Of a DNA stretch of 64,000 nt, positions 42,426 to 51,390 are shown piece after piece. The stretch is taken from NCBI GenBank assembly GCA_964386915.1, contig CAYLUQ010000002.1, positions 62,001 through 126,000 on the forward strand, read 5' to 3'. The notes under the pieces were generated by a model, which did no database searches, had not been told where the DNA came from, and saw nothing but the letters and a program-made list of their open reading frames with translations. Every line of letters begins with the position of its first letter. Position 1 is the first letter of the stretch. The DNA is from JADHMP01 sp964386915 (GTDB lineage Bacteria > Bacteroidota > Bacteroidia > Flavobacteriales > Flavobacteriaceae). The position numbers and the translations under genes were made by a program.

Positions 42426-44210
42426 ATGGCCAATAGAATTGCTCTTTTGCCGGATCACGTAGCCAATCAAATTGCTGCCGGAGAGGTCATTCAAAGACCT
42501 GCTTCCGTTGTGAAAGAATTGCTCGAAAATGCAGTAGATGCTCAAGCTACAACAATTCAACTCATTGTTAAAGATGCAGGTAAGACCCTTATTCAGGTTA
42601 TCGATAATGGAATGGGTATGTCTACCACCGATATCCGTTTGGCTTTTGAGCGCCATGCCACTTCTAAAATTAAAGTAGCCGAAGACTTATTTAGCCTGAA
42701 TACCAAAGGGTTTAGAGGAGAAGCTCTTGCCTCTATTGCAGCCATTGCCCACGTAGAAACACACTCCAGACCCGCCGATGAAGAATTGGCACATGTTCTC
42801 AAAATTGAAGGCAGCGAGGTGAAAGAACAAACCCTTGCCGCAGCACCAGAAGGCACCTCAATTGCGGTTAAAAATCTTTTTTATAACATTCCGGCTAGAC
42901 GCAATTTTTTAAAGTCCAATACAGTAGAACTGCGCCATATTATAGATGAATTTCATCGGGTGGCTTTGGCGCATCCTGATTTACACTTTTCGTTTTTTCA
43001 AAACGGACAAGAGCTTTTTCATTTACCCAAAAACACCTTACGCAAAAGAATAGTAGGCATTTTTGGAGCTAAATGGGATTCTTTTTTAGTCCCCATTCAA
43101 GAAGAAACCTCTTTGGCACGGGTAGAGGGATTTGTTCTAAAACCCTCCTTTTCAAAAAAGACGCGGGGCCAACAGTTTTTTTTCGTCAACCGACGATTTA
43201 TTCGTAGTTCTTTTTTACACCATGCGGTTTTAGCCGCCTATGAAGGTTTGCTGGCACCTAATCACCACCCGGGTTATATCTTGTTTCTCGATGTTAACCC
43301 TGAAACTATAGATATCAATATTCACCCCAACAAGACCGAGGTTAAATTTGAAGATGAGCAAAGTTTATATGCCATTTTACGATCGGCCATCAAACACAGT
43401 CTCGGTATTTTTCAAGTGCAGCCGGTTTTAGATTTTAATCACGATGCCAATTTGGATGTTCCCTATACCTATAAAGATCGCTCTGCTGTGACGCCCAGTT
43501 TAGAGTTCAATGCCGCGTTTAGCCCCTTTGAAGATCAAAAGCGGGCTCCTAAACAAGTCAAAAGTGAGCAATGGGAGGCTTTGTTTTCCCAAGTAGAAAC
43601 CTTAGAAAGTGAAGCTTCTACGCAAACCTTAGATTTAAATACTATTAGTACACCCAAAGTATTTCAACTGTTTTCCAAATATATTGTTTGTGCGCTGCCT
43701 TCTGGCTTGTTGCTTATCGATCAAACCAGAGCCCATCAAAGAGTGCTCTATGAACAATTTTTAGGCATGATCACTACCCAAAAAGGAGCTAGTCAGCAAC
43801 TCTTGTTTCCCGTTTCTATTAGCCTAGACAATGAACAAAAAAATTATTTTGAGGAGGTATCAGCCTTGTTAGATAACCTAGGTTTTCAATGGAAACCCCT
43901 AGCGGGAACCCAATTAGAACTCACGGGAGCGCCGGAGCTTATAGGTCAAAATCAAGTGCAAAAGGTGTTAGAAGAAGCCCTCTCTCCACCGGCTTTTGAG
44001 GAAGAAGAGGCCCCTATTAGTTTAGCCGATACACTAGCAAAAAAAATGGCTTTGAGCTTGTCAATTAAGGCTGGGAGTGCCCTAGAAATTGTGTCTCAAC
44101 AGCAGTTGATAGATAATCTTTTTGGCTGTAAGGAAACCCTAGTCTCTCCTTTCAATAAGCGCATTTTTATTACTTTAGAAAAATCAGAGATTGAACAAAA
44201 AATGATGTAA
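42426..44210 (+). CDS. mutL: DNA mismatch repair protein MutL
   Basis: 594 residues. The GHKL ATPase half is complete: IAAGEVIQRPASVVKELLEN, DNGMGM, FERHATSKI, TKGFRGEALASIAAIAHVET and VDINIHPNKTEVKF-like IDINIHPNKTEVKFED. A linker spans about 330-410. The C-terminal dimerisation domain has LLIDQTRAHQRVLYE where endonuclease-type MutL proteins have DQHAxxExxxxE, and SPFNKRIFIT in place of the CxHGRP motif. The nuclease site is therefore absent and strand incision must come from another protein. Shares one base with the next gene. Confidence 0.96.
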   Translation: MANRIALLPDHVANQIAAGEVIQRPASVVKELLENAVDAQATTIQLIVKDAGKTLIQVIDNGMGMSTTDIRLAFERHATSKIKVAEDLFSLNTKGFRGEALASIAAIAHVETHSRPADEELAHVLKIEGSEVKEQTLAAAPEGTSIAVKNLFYNIPARRNFLKSNTVELRHIIDEFHRVALAHPDLHFSFFQNGQELFHLPKNTLRKRIVGIFGAKWDSFLVPIQEETSLARVEGFVLKPSFSKKTRGQQFFFVNRRFIRSSFLHHAVLAAYEGLLAPNHHPGYILFLDVNPETIDINIHPNKTEVKFEDEQSLYAILRSAIKHSLGIFQVQPVLDFNHDANLDVPYTYKDRSAVTPSLEFNAAFSPFEDQKRAPKQVKSEQWEALFSQVETLESEASTQTLDLNTISTPKVFQLFSKYIVCALPSGLLLIDQTRAHQRVLYEQFLGMITTQKGASQQLLFPVSISLDNEQKNYFEEVSALLDNLGFQWKPLAGTQLELTGAPELIGQNQVQKVLEEALSPPAFEEEEAPISLADTLAKKMALSLSIKAGSALEIVSQQQLIDNLFGCKETLVSPFNKRIFITLEKSEIEQKMM

Positions 44211-44950
44211 TGCAAAATATTACGGAAACAGTTAAGCACCTCTTGATTATCAATGGTTTGTTCTTCATTGCCTCAATGGTTTTAGGTCAATCAGCCTATG
44301 ATTGGTTTGCGTTGCACTACCCTAAAAATCCAAAATTCGCCCTTTGGCAGCCACTCACCCATATGTTTATGCATGGTGACATTACCCATATTTTTTTCAA
44401 TATGTTTGGCCTATGGATGTTTGGCTCTCCCTTAGAGCAAATGTGGGGGCGTAATAAATTTATTTTTTTCTATCTCTCTACAGGTCTAGGAGCTGCTGCT
44501 TTGCAATTGATCTTATATCATTTTCAGATTACTCAACTCAGCACAATCTTAACCGATGCCGGTGTTACCCAAAGACAAATGGATGTGTTTTTTCAGACTG
44601 GAGAATTGTCATATGGTTATATGAATGAAATTGGCAGAGAAGCGCTAGTGGCTGGACTAACCACTTTCAATTCGGTAATGGTAGGTGCCTCTGGGGCACT
44701 CTATGGTATTTTGGTGGGCTTTGCCATGCTCTTTCCCAATGCACAACTTATGCTCTTATTTCCTCCCATCCCGGTGCGGGCCAAAATTTTAGTTCCGCTA
44801 CTCATTTTGGGTGATTTATTTTTTGGGTTTACCTCCTACTCCATAGGGCCTATTGCCCATTTTGCTCATGTGGGGGGCGCTATCACGGGCCTCATCATGA
44901 TGTGGTATTGGAAAAAGCAACAATTTAATAACAACAGATGGGACCTTTAG
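44210..44950 (+). CDS. Rhomboid-family intramembrane serine protease, copy 1
   Basis: 246 residues, six membrane helices. WQPLTHMFMHGDITHIFFNMFGLWMFG carries the conserved HxxxN segment, the catalytic serine is in MVGASGALYGILVG, and the catalytic histidine is in IAHFAHVGGAITGLIMMWYW. Between helices 2 and 4 there is an insertion of about 40 residues (QITQLSTILTDAGVTQRQMD). It starts at the last base of mutL and overlaps the second rhomboid gene by 13 bp. Confidence 0.94.
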   Translation: MQNITETVKHLLIINGLFFIASMVLGQSAYDWFALHYPKNPKFALWQPLTHMFMHGDITHIFFNMFGLWMFGSPLEQMWGRNKFIFFYLSTGLGAAALQLILYHFQITQLSTILTDAGVTQRQMDVFFQTGELSYGYMNEIGREALVAGLTTFNSVMVGASGALYGILVGFAMLFPNAQLMLLFPPIPVRAKILVPLLILGDLFFGFTSYSIGPIAHFAHVGGAITGLIMMWYWKKQQFNNNRWDL

Positions 44951-45816
44951 CACAACTAAAATATCGGTTTGAACAGTTTTCTATTGCCGAAAAAATCATT
45001 GTGATCAATGTGTTTTGTTTTGTGATTTCAATGCTCATCAACACCTTGCTGTTTCTGTTTAATGGGCCTCAAAATGCTTTGTTGGGATGGTTTGAACTCG
45101 ATGCTGATATAAGCAATTTGCTTTATAGACCTTGGACCTTGTTTACCTATGGCTTCTTGCATACCGGTTTTTTTCACTTGTTTTGGAACATGCTCTTGCT
45201 CTACTATGCTGGTCAGTTTTTTCTTAATCTTTTGCCAGCCAAAACATTTTTAAACACCTATATATTAGGTATCCTGTTAGGGGGATTGGTGTTTTTGTTG
45301 AGCTATATGGTTTTCCCTGCCTTTCAAAATGCAAGACCCTATATGGTTGGCGCTTCAGCTGGGGTTATGGCAGTATTCATTTTTAGTTGTGTATTCACAC
45401 CCGACCAAGAAGTTCGTTTGTTGTTTTTCAATGTCAAATTAAAATATGTGGGCATTGCTTTTGTGTTGATTGATGTGTTGCAAATACCAGGAGGAAATGC
45501 TGGAGGACATTTGGCCCATTTAGGAGGAGCTGCGCTCGGCTATTGGTATGCCAAAAGCCTTCAAAATGGAAATGATATTGGCCGTCCCCTAGAACGATTT
45601 ATAGGTGCTCTTCAAGAATGGTTCACCTTTAATAAAACCCCACTAAAAACAGTATATAAAGCCCCGAAAAATAAAAAGCCTGTTTCTTCAACCCAAAATC
45701 AAGCCGAGCGTCAAAAGAAAATTGACTCAATTTTAGATAAAATAAGCACCTCTGGCTATGATAGTTTAAGTGATGAAGAAAAGGAGTTTTTGTTTCGTGC
45801 CGGGAAAGAATCCTAA
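44938..45816 (+). CDS. Rhomboid-family intramembrane serine protease, copy 2
   Basis: 292 residues. Motifs: FTYGFLHTGFFHLFWNMLLL, catalytic serine in MVGASAGVMAVFIFS, catalytic histidine in GHLAHLGGAALGYWYA. A soluble C-terminal tail of about 80 residues ends with KIDSILDKISTSGYDSLSDE, a zinc-free regulatory helix pair seen in many Bacteroidota rhomboids. Low identity to copy 1, so these are old paralogues with different substrates (inference). Confidence 0.94.
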   Translation: MGPLAQLKYRFEQFSIAEKIIVINVFCFVISMLINTLLFLFNGPQNALLGWFELDADISNLLYRPWTLFTYGFLHTGFFHLFWNMLLLYYAGQFFLNLLPAKTFLNTYILGILLGGLVFLLSYMVFPAFQNARPYMVGASAGVMAVFIFSCVFTPDQEVRLLFFNVKLKYVGIAFVLIDVLQIPGGNAGGHLAHLGGAALGYWYAKSLQNGNDIGRPLERFIGALQEWFTFNKTPLKTVYKAPKNKKPVSSTQNQAERQKKIDSILDKISTSGYDSLSDEEKEFLFRAGKES

Positions 45817-45825
45817 TTGTTTCCT

Positions 45826-46827
45826 ATGAAAAGGAATTATGGTTTTATTTTTTTAATAGCTCTTGTTTGCAATCTTGTTTTGTTAACGGCACAGTTAATT
45901 TTGATGGGTAGCTTCGGTAACCTTCTATCCAAAACAGCAGCCCCCCTTTTTGTTTTACCGCTTGTTTTGGCTAATCTACTGTTTTTCCTCTACTGGCTGT
46001 TGCGTCTCAAATGGCCTTTTTTACTTTTTTTAGCCTCCCTATTAATCGGTTTTCAAGAATATCAGTTGCTTTATCAACTCCCTAATAATGTCATTCAAAC
46101 CGAAAGGGGATTAAAAGTACTCAGTTATAATGTGCGTCTCTTCAATAAATATAAATGGAAAAAAGAAACAGATTTACCAGATAAAATTGCTGACTTTGTG
46201 GCTCAAGAAGACCCCGATATATTGTGCTTTCAAGAATATTCAAAAAGCCTGAGTCCTGATTTTCCTTCGTATCCTTACCGCTATTTTAAAGCGTCTCAAA
46301 AAGGAGGCGCTCACGGCACCTGCATCTTATCTAAGTTCCCTTTTCAAAAAACAGGCGTCATTCCGTTTAAAGAATCGTTTAACAACGGTATTTTTGCTGA
46401 GGTAAAGTGGAAACAAAACAACCTAAGAGTCTACAATGTTCATTTTGAATCTTTTGGTTTACAAAAAGAGGACAGTTTGTTTTCGACTGCTAATCCCATG
46501 AAAATTTCTGATCAACTACAGGGCACTTTAAAAAAGCAACTGGCCCAAGTGCAACAATTCAATGCCTTGCAACAGGAAAAGATGTTTCTCATCTGCACGG
46601 ATTTAAACAACAACGCCTTTTCAAAATCCTATAAATTGATGAAAGCCAATAGAAAAGATGCTTTTGAAGAAGCGGGTAGGGGGCTTGGCACCACCTTTTG
46701 GTTTTCCTATTTTCCTTTTCGTATAGATTATATTTTTGCCGCACCCAGTCTTCGGGTTTTGGATTTTAAAACCTATAAGCAAATAGATTTTTCGGATCAT
46801 AAGCCCATAATGGCTATTGTTCAATAG
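45826..46827 (+). CDS. Membrane-anchored endonuclease/exonuclease/phosphatase family protein
   Basis: 333 residues from the ATG at 45826. Two or three N-terminal hydrophobic helices (FIFLIALVCNLVLLTAQLIL; PLFVLPLVLANLLFFLYWLL; FLLFLASLLIGF) precede a soluble EEP domain: LKVLSYNVRLFNKYKW, DPDILCFQEYS, GTCILSKFP, VYNVHFES, ICTDLNNNAF and the closing FSDHKPIMAIV. The catalytic Asn, Glu, Asp and His are in place. Substrates may be phospholipids, sugar phosphates or nucleic acids outside the membrane. Its last 14 bp overlap the convergent WbqC gene. Confidence 0.9.
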   Translation: MKRNYGFIFLIALVCNLVLLTAQLILMGSFGNLLSKTAAPLFVLPLVLANLLFFLYWLLRLKWPFLLFLASLLIGFQEYQLLYQLPNNVIQTERGLKVLSYNVRLFNKYKWKKETDLPDKIADFVAQEDPDILCFQEYSKSLSPDFPSYPYRYFKASQKGGAHGTCILSKFPFQKTGVIPFKESFNNGIFAEVKWKQNNLRVYNVHFESFGLQKEDSLFSTANPMKISDQLQGTLKKQLAQVQQFNALQQEKMFLICTDLNNNAFSKSYKLMKANRKDAFEEAGRGLGTTFWFSYFPFRIDYIFAAPSLRVLDFKTYKQIDFSDHKPIMAIVQ

Positions 46828-47440
46828 ACGGAATAGGGACAATCTTGTTAAGATAGGCTTCGCTTTCAGGTCCTAGGTTGAACAGCAAATCAACAATGCT
46901 CAAATTGGCTTGAAATCCCAATCGGTCTGAAAAAACTTGTCTATAGGAGGGAAAAAGAGTTGGTCTTTGAACTTTGGCATTGAGTAAATATTCCATTCGC
47001 TTATGCTGCTCAGGATCAAAAGAAACTACTTCATAAGAAAAAGGTAGATTTAACAGGCTCAAAATTTTGTCTATTAGCAAGAGGTTCCAATCCCATAGTT
47101 TGTGGGGTTGTGTTTCAAACAAGGGTTTTAAATCATATTCGTAAAACTCAAAAAAAGGAGCAGATCGATAGGCAATGCTGAGTGATTTCCAATGTTGTTT
47201 TTGCCAGGGCACACTATTAAAAGGAATTACCTCAATTTCATTTTGATGGGTTTTTTGTGCCTGATGGGTAATGGGAATACTCAGTTTTAGCACTCCATTA
47301 GCGCCTAAAATTTCACAGCGATTTCGATAGGTTTGTTTTTGGAAGTGATCGGTGGTGTTAAAATAGAGTGTTTCCTGCTGCAGCAACCAAGCCACATACT
47401 CAATGGGAGGAAGATAAGCAGGACTTATGACCGGAATCAC
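46814..47440 (-). CDS. WbqC-family protein
   Basis: 208 residues starting at a GTG that overlaps the lepB stop as GTGA. WbqC features: AYLPPIEYVAWLLQQETLYF, HFQKQTYRNRCEILGANGVL and PWQKQHWKSLSIAYRSAPFF, EFYEYDLKPLF. Members are found near polysaccharide genes in some bacteria and have no demonstrated activity. In flavobacteria it regularly follows lepB. Cytoplasmic. Confidence 0.9.
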   Translation of the reverse strand: MIPVISPAYLPPIEYVAWLLQQETLYFNTTDHFQKQTYRNRCEILGANGVLKLSIPITHQAQKTHQNEIEVIPFNSVPWQKQHWKSLSIAYRSAPFFEFYEYDLKPLFETQPHKLWDWNLLLIDKILSLLNLPFSYEVVSFDPEQHKRMEYLLNAKVQRPTLFPSYRQVFSDRLGFQANLSIVDLLFNLGPESEAYLNKIVPIPSIEQ

Positions 47441-49143
47441 GCTTGGTTCTTTTTGGCTTTTCTCTTTTTAAAGAAAACATAAATTTGCCACAAGGCCACT
47501 ACCACCAAAAAATGAGGGAAATAGGAAGTAGGTTTACCTTCCCCGTTTACGGTGGTGAAAATTCTATCCCAACGGATTTTCCAATTTTTTATACCATTGT
47601 TAATCCCGTCTATGCTAAACCAAATAAATATGGGCTTACCTACTATGTGATCTTCAGGCACAAAGCCCCAAAAACGGCTGTCTTCAGAACGATGTCGGTT
47701 GTCCCCCATCATCCAGTAATAATCTTTTGTAAAGGTGTAAGTATTCACCAAATGGCCATTTATTCGAATTTCATCACCAGTGATTTCTAGGGTGTTATTC
47801 TCATAATCGGTGATAATTTTTTTATAGAGCGGTAAATTGTCTTTGGTGAGTGAAACCTTGCTGCCTTTTTTCGGAATGACAAGGGGACCAAAATTGTCTT
47901 GATTCCAAGCAAAGGGAAGCCTGTTTGGAAAAAAGGTTTCATTGGGTTTTTGGACTTTAGAGATTTGTTGCGTGAGGCTGTCGAGCCAAGATGCTTGTTG
48001 TAGCTTTTGGGCTTCTTCTAGCGTTAGCGTTAAAGGCATTTCTTTTTGTAAAAGTTCTCCAGCTTTGAGACCTAAACCTTGAATGAGCTCGGCAGACAAA
48101 CCGTTGTGATCTGTTATGGCCACAAAATTTTCTGCACTATTTCCAGAGCTACCCACTAAATAGGGACGCAACTGTTCATAGCTGTTTTGGGTTATATTTT
48201 CAATGCGATATTTTCTAAAAAAATCACGATATCCTAAATTGGCTAATTGTCGTGCAGAAATCCCTTTGGCATTATAGGCGGTGAAGGTATATTGCACCTT
48301 TGCGCGATCAGGCAATTGATTGCGTTTGCCGTTGGTGTGCACAAAACCGTCAATAATTTCTAGTGTATCTCCTGGGAGACCCACACAACGTTTCACATAG
48401 TTAGATTTTTTGTCAATGGGTTTCCGCACCCCTTTTTCTTTTACAAAAAATTGGCGAACGGTGTCGGCGGGCCAACTAAATACCACAATTTCATTGCGTT
48501 TAATTTTTTCAAAGCCGGGAAAACGGAAGAAAGGAATTTGTGGTTTCTTCAGGTAGGAGCGTACCTTGAGTAGGGGAATGGTGTCGTGCACCATAGGAAA
48601 TGAAACCGCTGTCATGGGGGCACGAGCCCCATAATGGAATTTACTCACAAAAAGAAAATCGCCTATAAGCAACGATTTCTCTAAAGAACCAGTGGGAATA
48701 ATAAAGGGTTGAATAAAATAATTATGCACCAAAGTGGCTGCTACCACTGCAAAAACAATGGAGCTAATGGTTTCTCCTAAAGCTGTTCGGGGTTTTAAGC
48801 TGCGATCTTCAATATAGGTGGGTGTTTTGCTATAGTTGACTACATAGAGATAGAAACCCAAGCTGAGTAAGCCAAGAACCGTGTCTTTAGTCGTATTTTT
48901 TCCAAAACTGCGAAGCGTTTCAATCCAGATTACTCCAAACATGATGAGGTTGATAGTGGGAACAAACAAAAGAATGACCCACCATTTGGGGCGGTTGATA
49001 ATTTTCATGAGTACCACAGCATTGTAGATGGGTATAAGGGCTTTCCAAGGGGCGTGTCCGGCTGCTTTGTAGAGTTTCCATGTGCCCCCAAAGTGAATGA
49101 GTTGCAGCACAAAGAAAAAAACGAGCCATTCTAAAAGCGTCAT
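47437..49143 (-). CDS. lepB: Signal peptidase I, enlarged Bacteroidota form
   Basis: 568 residues, much longer than E. coli LepB (324). Residues 1-105 contain three or four membrane helices and match a separate N-terminal membrane domain (LEWLVFFFVLQLIHFGGTW). The peptidase begins with a further helix; the catalytic serine is S153 in PFIIPTGSLEKSLLIGDFLF and the general-base lysine K251 in NYVKRCVGLPGDTLEI. About 180 residues are inserted before the last conserved box, YYWMMGDNRHRSEDSRFWGF. It removes signal peptides from exported proteins on the outer face of the inner membrane. Confidence 0.96.
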   Translation of the reverse strand: MTLLEWLVFFFVLQLIHFGGTWKLYKAAGHAPWKALIPIYNAVVLMKIINRPKWWVILLFVPTINLIMFGVIWIETLRSFGKNTTKDTVLGLLSLGFYLYVVNYSKTPTYIEDRSLKPRTALGETISSIVFAVVAATLVHNYFIQPFIIPTGSLEKSLLIGDFLFVSKFHYGARAPMTAVSFPMVHDTIPLLKVRSYLKKPQIPFFRFPGFEKIKRNEIVVFSWPADTVRQFFVKEKGVRKPIDKKSNYVKRCVGLPGDTLEIIDGFVHTNGKRNQLPDRAKVQYTFTAYNAKGISARQLANLGYRDFFRKYRIENITQNSYEQLRPYLVGSSGNSAENFVAITDHNGLSAELIQGLGLKAGELLQKEMPLTLTLEEAQKLQQASWLDSLTQQISKVQKPNETFFPNRLPFAWNQDNFGPLVIPKKGSKVSLTKDNLPLYKKIITDYENNTLEITGDEIRINGHLVNTYTFTKDYYWMMGDNRHRSEDSRFWGFVPEDHIVGKPIFIWFSIDGINNGIKNWKIRWDRIFTTVNGEGKPTSYFPHFLVVVALWQIYVFFKKRKAKKNQA

Positions 49144-49161
49144 GAGATTTTAATTTTTAGT

Positions 49162-49169
49162 CAAATATA
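49162..49169 (-). promoter_or_regulatory. lepB promoter, -7 box TATATTTG
   Basis: Perfect TAnnTTTG on the minus strand in the 53-bp gap after dapB, 18 nt before the lepB ATG. Confidence 0.55.
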
Positions 49170-49196
49170 CAGTTTCAGCGCCTAGCATTTTTGGGT

Positions 49197-49901
49197 TTAA
49201 GAAAGATTTAGCACATCATCCATTGCATAAATTCCGGTTTTGCCGGCAAGCCACTCAGCGGCAAGCACGGCTCCTAAAGCAAATCCTTTTCGATTAAAGG
49301 CTTCGTGAGTGATCTTAATAGCATCAATTTCTGAGGTATACGTAATGCTGTGAGTACCGGGTACCTCTCCTTCTCTTATGGAACTGATGGGAAGTTGAGC
49401 CTCTTGTGGCGTTTCCATAGTCCACTTTTGGTAGTCGCTGTTTTGGATGATGTTTTCTGCCAGGGTTATGGCCGTACCACTAGGAGCATCAAGTTTATGC
49501 ACATGATGGGTTTCGGTTAGAGAAGCATGGTAGTTGTTGCTGTGAGGTGCCATCAATTGAGCCAAAAAGCGTGTGAGTTTAAAAAATAAATTAACCCCCA
49601 CGCTAAAATTGGAAGCATATAAAAAAGCCGTTTTTTGAGTCTCGCATAGGGTTTCAATTTCGGCCCGCTGATCCAACCAGCCTGTGGTGCCGCATACCAC
49701 GGGCACACCCGCTTCAAAGGCTGCTTTTATGTTCAATACGGCGGCTTGGGGCACACTAAAATTGATAGCAACTTCAGCATCGGCTAATCGTCCTTCTTCA
49801 AGGTCTTTGTCTAAGCGATAAACGATTTGATGTCCTCGTTCAAGGGCAATCGCTTCAATGGCTTTTCCCATCCTACCATATCCTAAAAGTGCTATTTTCA
49901 T
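49197..49901 (-). CDS. dapB: 4-hydroxy-tetrahydrodipicolinate reductase
   Basis: 234 residues. NAD(P)-binding motif LLGYGRMGKAIEAIA, CGTTGWLDQR, ASNFSVGVNLFF and the signature TETHHVHKLDAPSGTAITLA with the catalytic His and Lys. Second step of the DAP branch, feeding peptidoglycan and lysine. It is 3 bp downstream of the DUF5683 gene, at the distal end of the parA-parB-DUF5683-dapB operon. Confidence 0.96.
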   Translation of the reverse strand: MKIALLGYGRMGKAIEAIALERGHQIVYRLDKDLEEGRLADAEVAINFSVPQAAVLNIKAAFEAGVPVVCGTTGWLDQRAEIETLCETQKTAFLYASNFSVGVNLFFKLTRFLAQLMAPHSNNYHASLTETHHVHKLDAPSGTAITLAENIIQNSDYQKWTMETPQEAQLPISSIREGEVPGTHSITYTSEIDAIKITHEAFNRKGFALGAVLAAEWLAGKTGIYAMDDVLNLS

Positions 49902-49904
49902 GAA

Positions 49905-50525
49905 TTAAAATTTTATGGCGAGCCGCAACCCGGTTTCTCTTTCATTAAACAAAATTTCAGGTTGCACAGCAAGTTCATCATTAATATTAAATTGGAGCAT
50001 ATGGGCTGCAACATTGGCTTCCACCACATTGAGCACATAAGATGCCGCTAAGAGCAGCATAGAAATATCCCTATAACTCCGATGAAATTTCATCCCTTTG
50101 AGGAGTTTGTCTTCGTCTCCTTGTGGAATAATTTTTAAATACTCGTCGTCATAATATCCAGAAAGCCTTCGTTTGTAGGCATTTCTGTAGGTCTTCATGA
50201 TTTTATCGTTGTCGAGAAAGTAATATAAAGAAGCTCCCATAGCAGCATAAATAATGGGCACTTTCCAATATTGTCCCAAATAGCTTTGACCTAAACCGGG
50301 AATGACCGCCGAATAAAAACTGGCTTTAGAAGGTGTGAGCGGATCTTCCATCAAACGAATACGTCTTGGGGAAAAGGTTTTGTATTTGGCTCGGAGCAGA
50401 CTGTCACTAACATTGCTAACAATCAAACGGTTTTGCTGAAGAGAGTCTGTTGATTTTTCTTCTTGGCCCCAAACAGCAGAATAGATAAAAAAAAGGCTTA
50501 CAAAAAGGATAGATTTAAGAGGCAC
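49905..50525 (-). CDS. DUF5683 exported protein
   Basis: 206 residues from a GTG at 50525 that lies 11 bp inside parB. A signal peptide ends at AVWGQ. The conserved core PSKASFYSAVIPGLGQSYLG and WKVPIIYAAMGASLYYFL resembles proteins with a hydrophobic hairpin, then a charged segment (RNAYKRRLSGYYDDEYLK). The C-terminal third is beta-rich. Found in Bacteroidota next to parB; function unknown. Probably an inner-membrane or periplasmic protein. Confidence 0.88.
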   Translation of the reverse strand: MPLKSILFVSLFFIYSAVWGQEEKSTDSLQQNRLIVSNVSDSLLRAKYKTFSPRRIRLMEDPLTPSKASFYSAVIPGLGQSYLGQYWKVPIIYAAMGASLYYFLDNDKIMKTYRNAYKRRLSGYYDDEYLKIIPQGDEDKLLKGMKFHRSYRDISMLLLAASYVLNVVEANVAAHMLQFNINDELAVQPEILFNERETGLRLAIKF

Positions 50526-51390
50526 CTCTTATTTTATTTAAGATATGTTGCAGTTTTTCTTGAGAGTCAAATACGATATTAATACTTCCTTTTCCGTTGG
50601 AATTCGATTTGACTGTAACCCCTGTTTCTAGGAGGTCCTTCAAGCTTTCAGAAACTTGATCATAAAAAGGAGGACGATAAGGCTGCGCATTGTTTTTGGT
50701 TTTGGCTTGTTTCACCAAAGCCTCTGTGGCCCGAACCGAAAGTCCTTTTCGAATCACTTTTTCATAAATTTCCAACTGCACAGCATGGTTTTCTATGTTG
50801 ATGAGCGCCCGACCATGCCCCATTGAAAGAAAACCATCTCGCATTCCAGATTGAATAATAGGGTCTAACTTGAGTAAGCGCACATAGTTTGCTATGGTAG
50901 ACCGTTTTTTTCCTACTCGTTCGCTGAGTTTTTCTTGTGTCATGCCTACTTCATCGAGCAAACGTTGATAGCTGAGGCCAATTTCTATTGGGTCTAAGTC
51001 TTCTCTTTGGATGTTTTCTACCAATGCCATTTCCAAGAGTTCTTGGTCATTGGCTTCGCGAATATAGACCGGTAATTTGCTTAGCTTAGCGATTTTAGCG
51101 GCTCTAAACCTACGTTCTCCCGATACAATCTCAAAGGCATTGGTTTTGATTTTGCGCACCGTGATAGGTTGAATGATGCCTAAGGTTTCTATAGAACGGG
51201 CTAATTCTTGCAGATTTTCTTCTGAAAATTGTGTACGTGGCTGATTTGGATTTTGTTTAATTTGAGACAATTCTAACATTTGAATGCCGCGCAAAGGGGC
51301 TGCAATACTTGTGCCTGCACTTGCATTCTCGTCTTGTAATAGGGCCGAAAGACCCCTACCTAGAGCGGGTTTTTTTTGGGATTTAGCCAT
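50515..51390 (-). CDS. parB: Chromosome-partitioning protein ParB
   Basis: 291 residues. Opens with the usual ALGRGLSALLQDE, then the CTPase/ParB-N domain (QIKQNPNQPRTQFSEENLQE; VSGERRFRAAKIAKLSKLPV; LVENIQREDLDPIEIG) and the HTH that reads parS (MTQEKLSERVGKKRSTIANY; MGHGRALINIENH). A short C-terminal dimerisation domain ends the protein. It binds parS and slides as a CTP-dependent clamp. Overlaps parA by 8 bp. No clear parS site was found in the window. Confidence 0.97.
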   Translation of the reverse strand: MAKSQKKPALGRGLSALLQDENASAGTSIAAPLRGIQMLELSQIKQNPNQPRTQFSEENLQELARSIETLGIIQPITVRKIKTNAFEIVSGERRFRAAKIAKLSKLPVYIREANDQELLEMALVENIQREDLDPIEIGLSYQRLLDEVGMTQEKLSERVGKKRSTIANYVRLLKLDPIIQSGMRDGFLSMGHGRALINIENHAVQLEIYEKVIRKGLSVRATEALVKQAKTKNNAQPYRPPFYDQVSESLKDLLETGVTVKSNSNGKGSINIVFDSQEKLQHILNKIRGAS

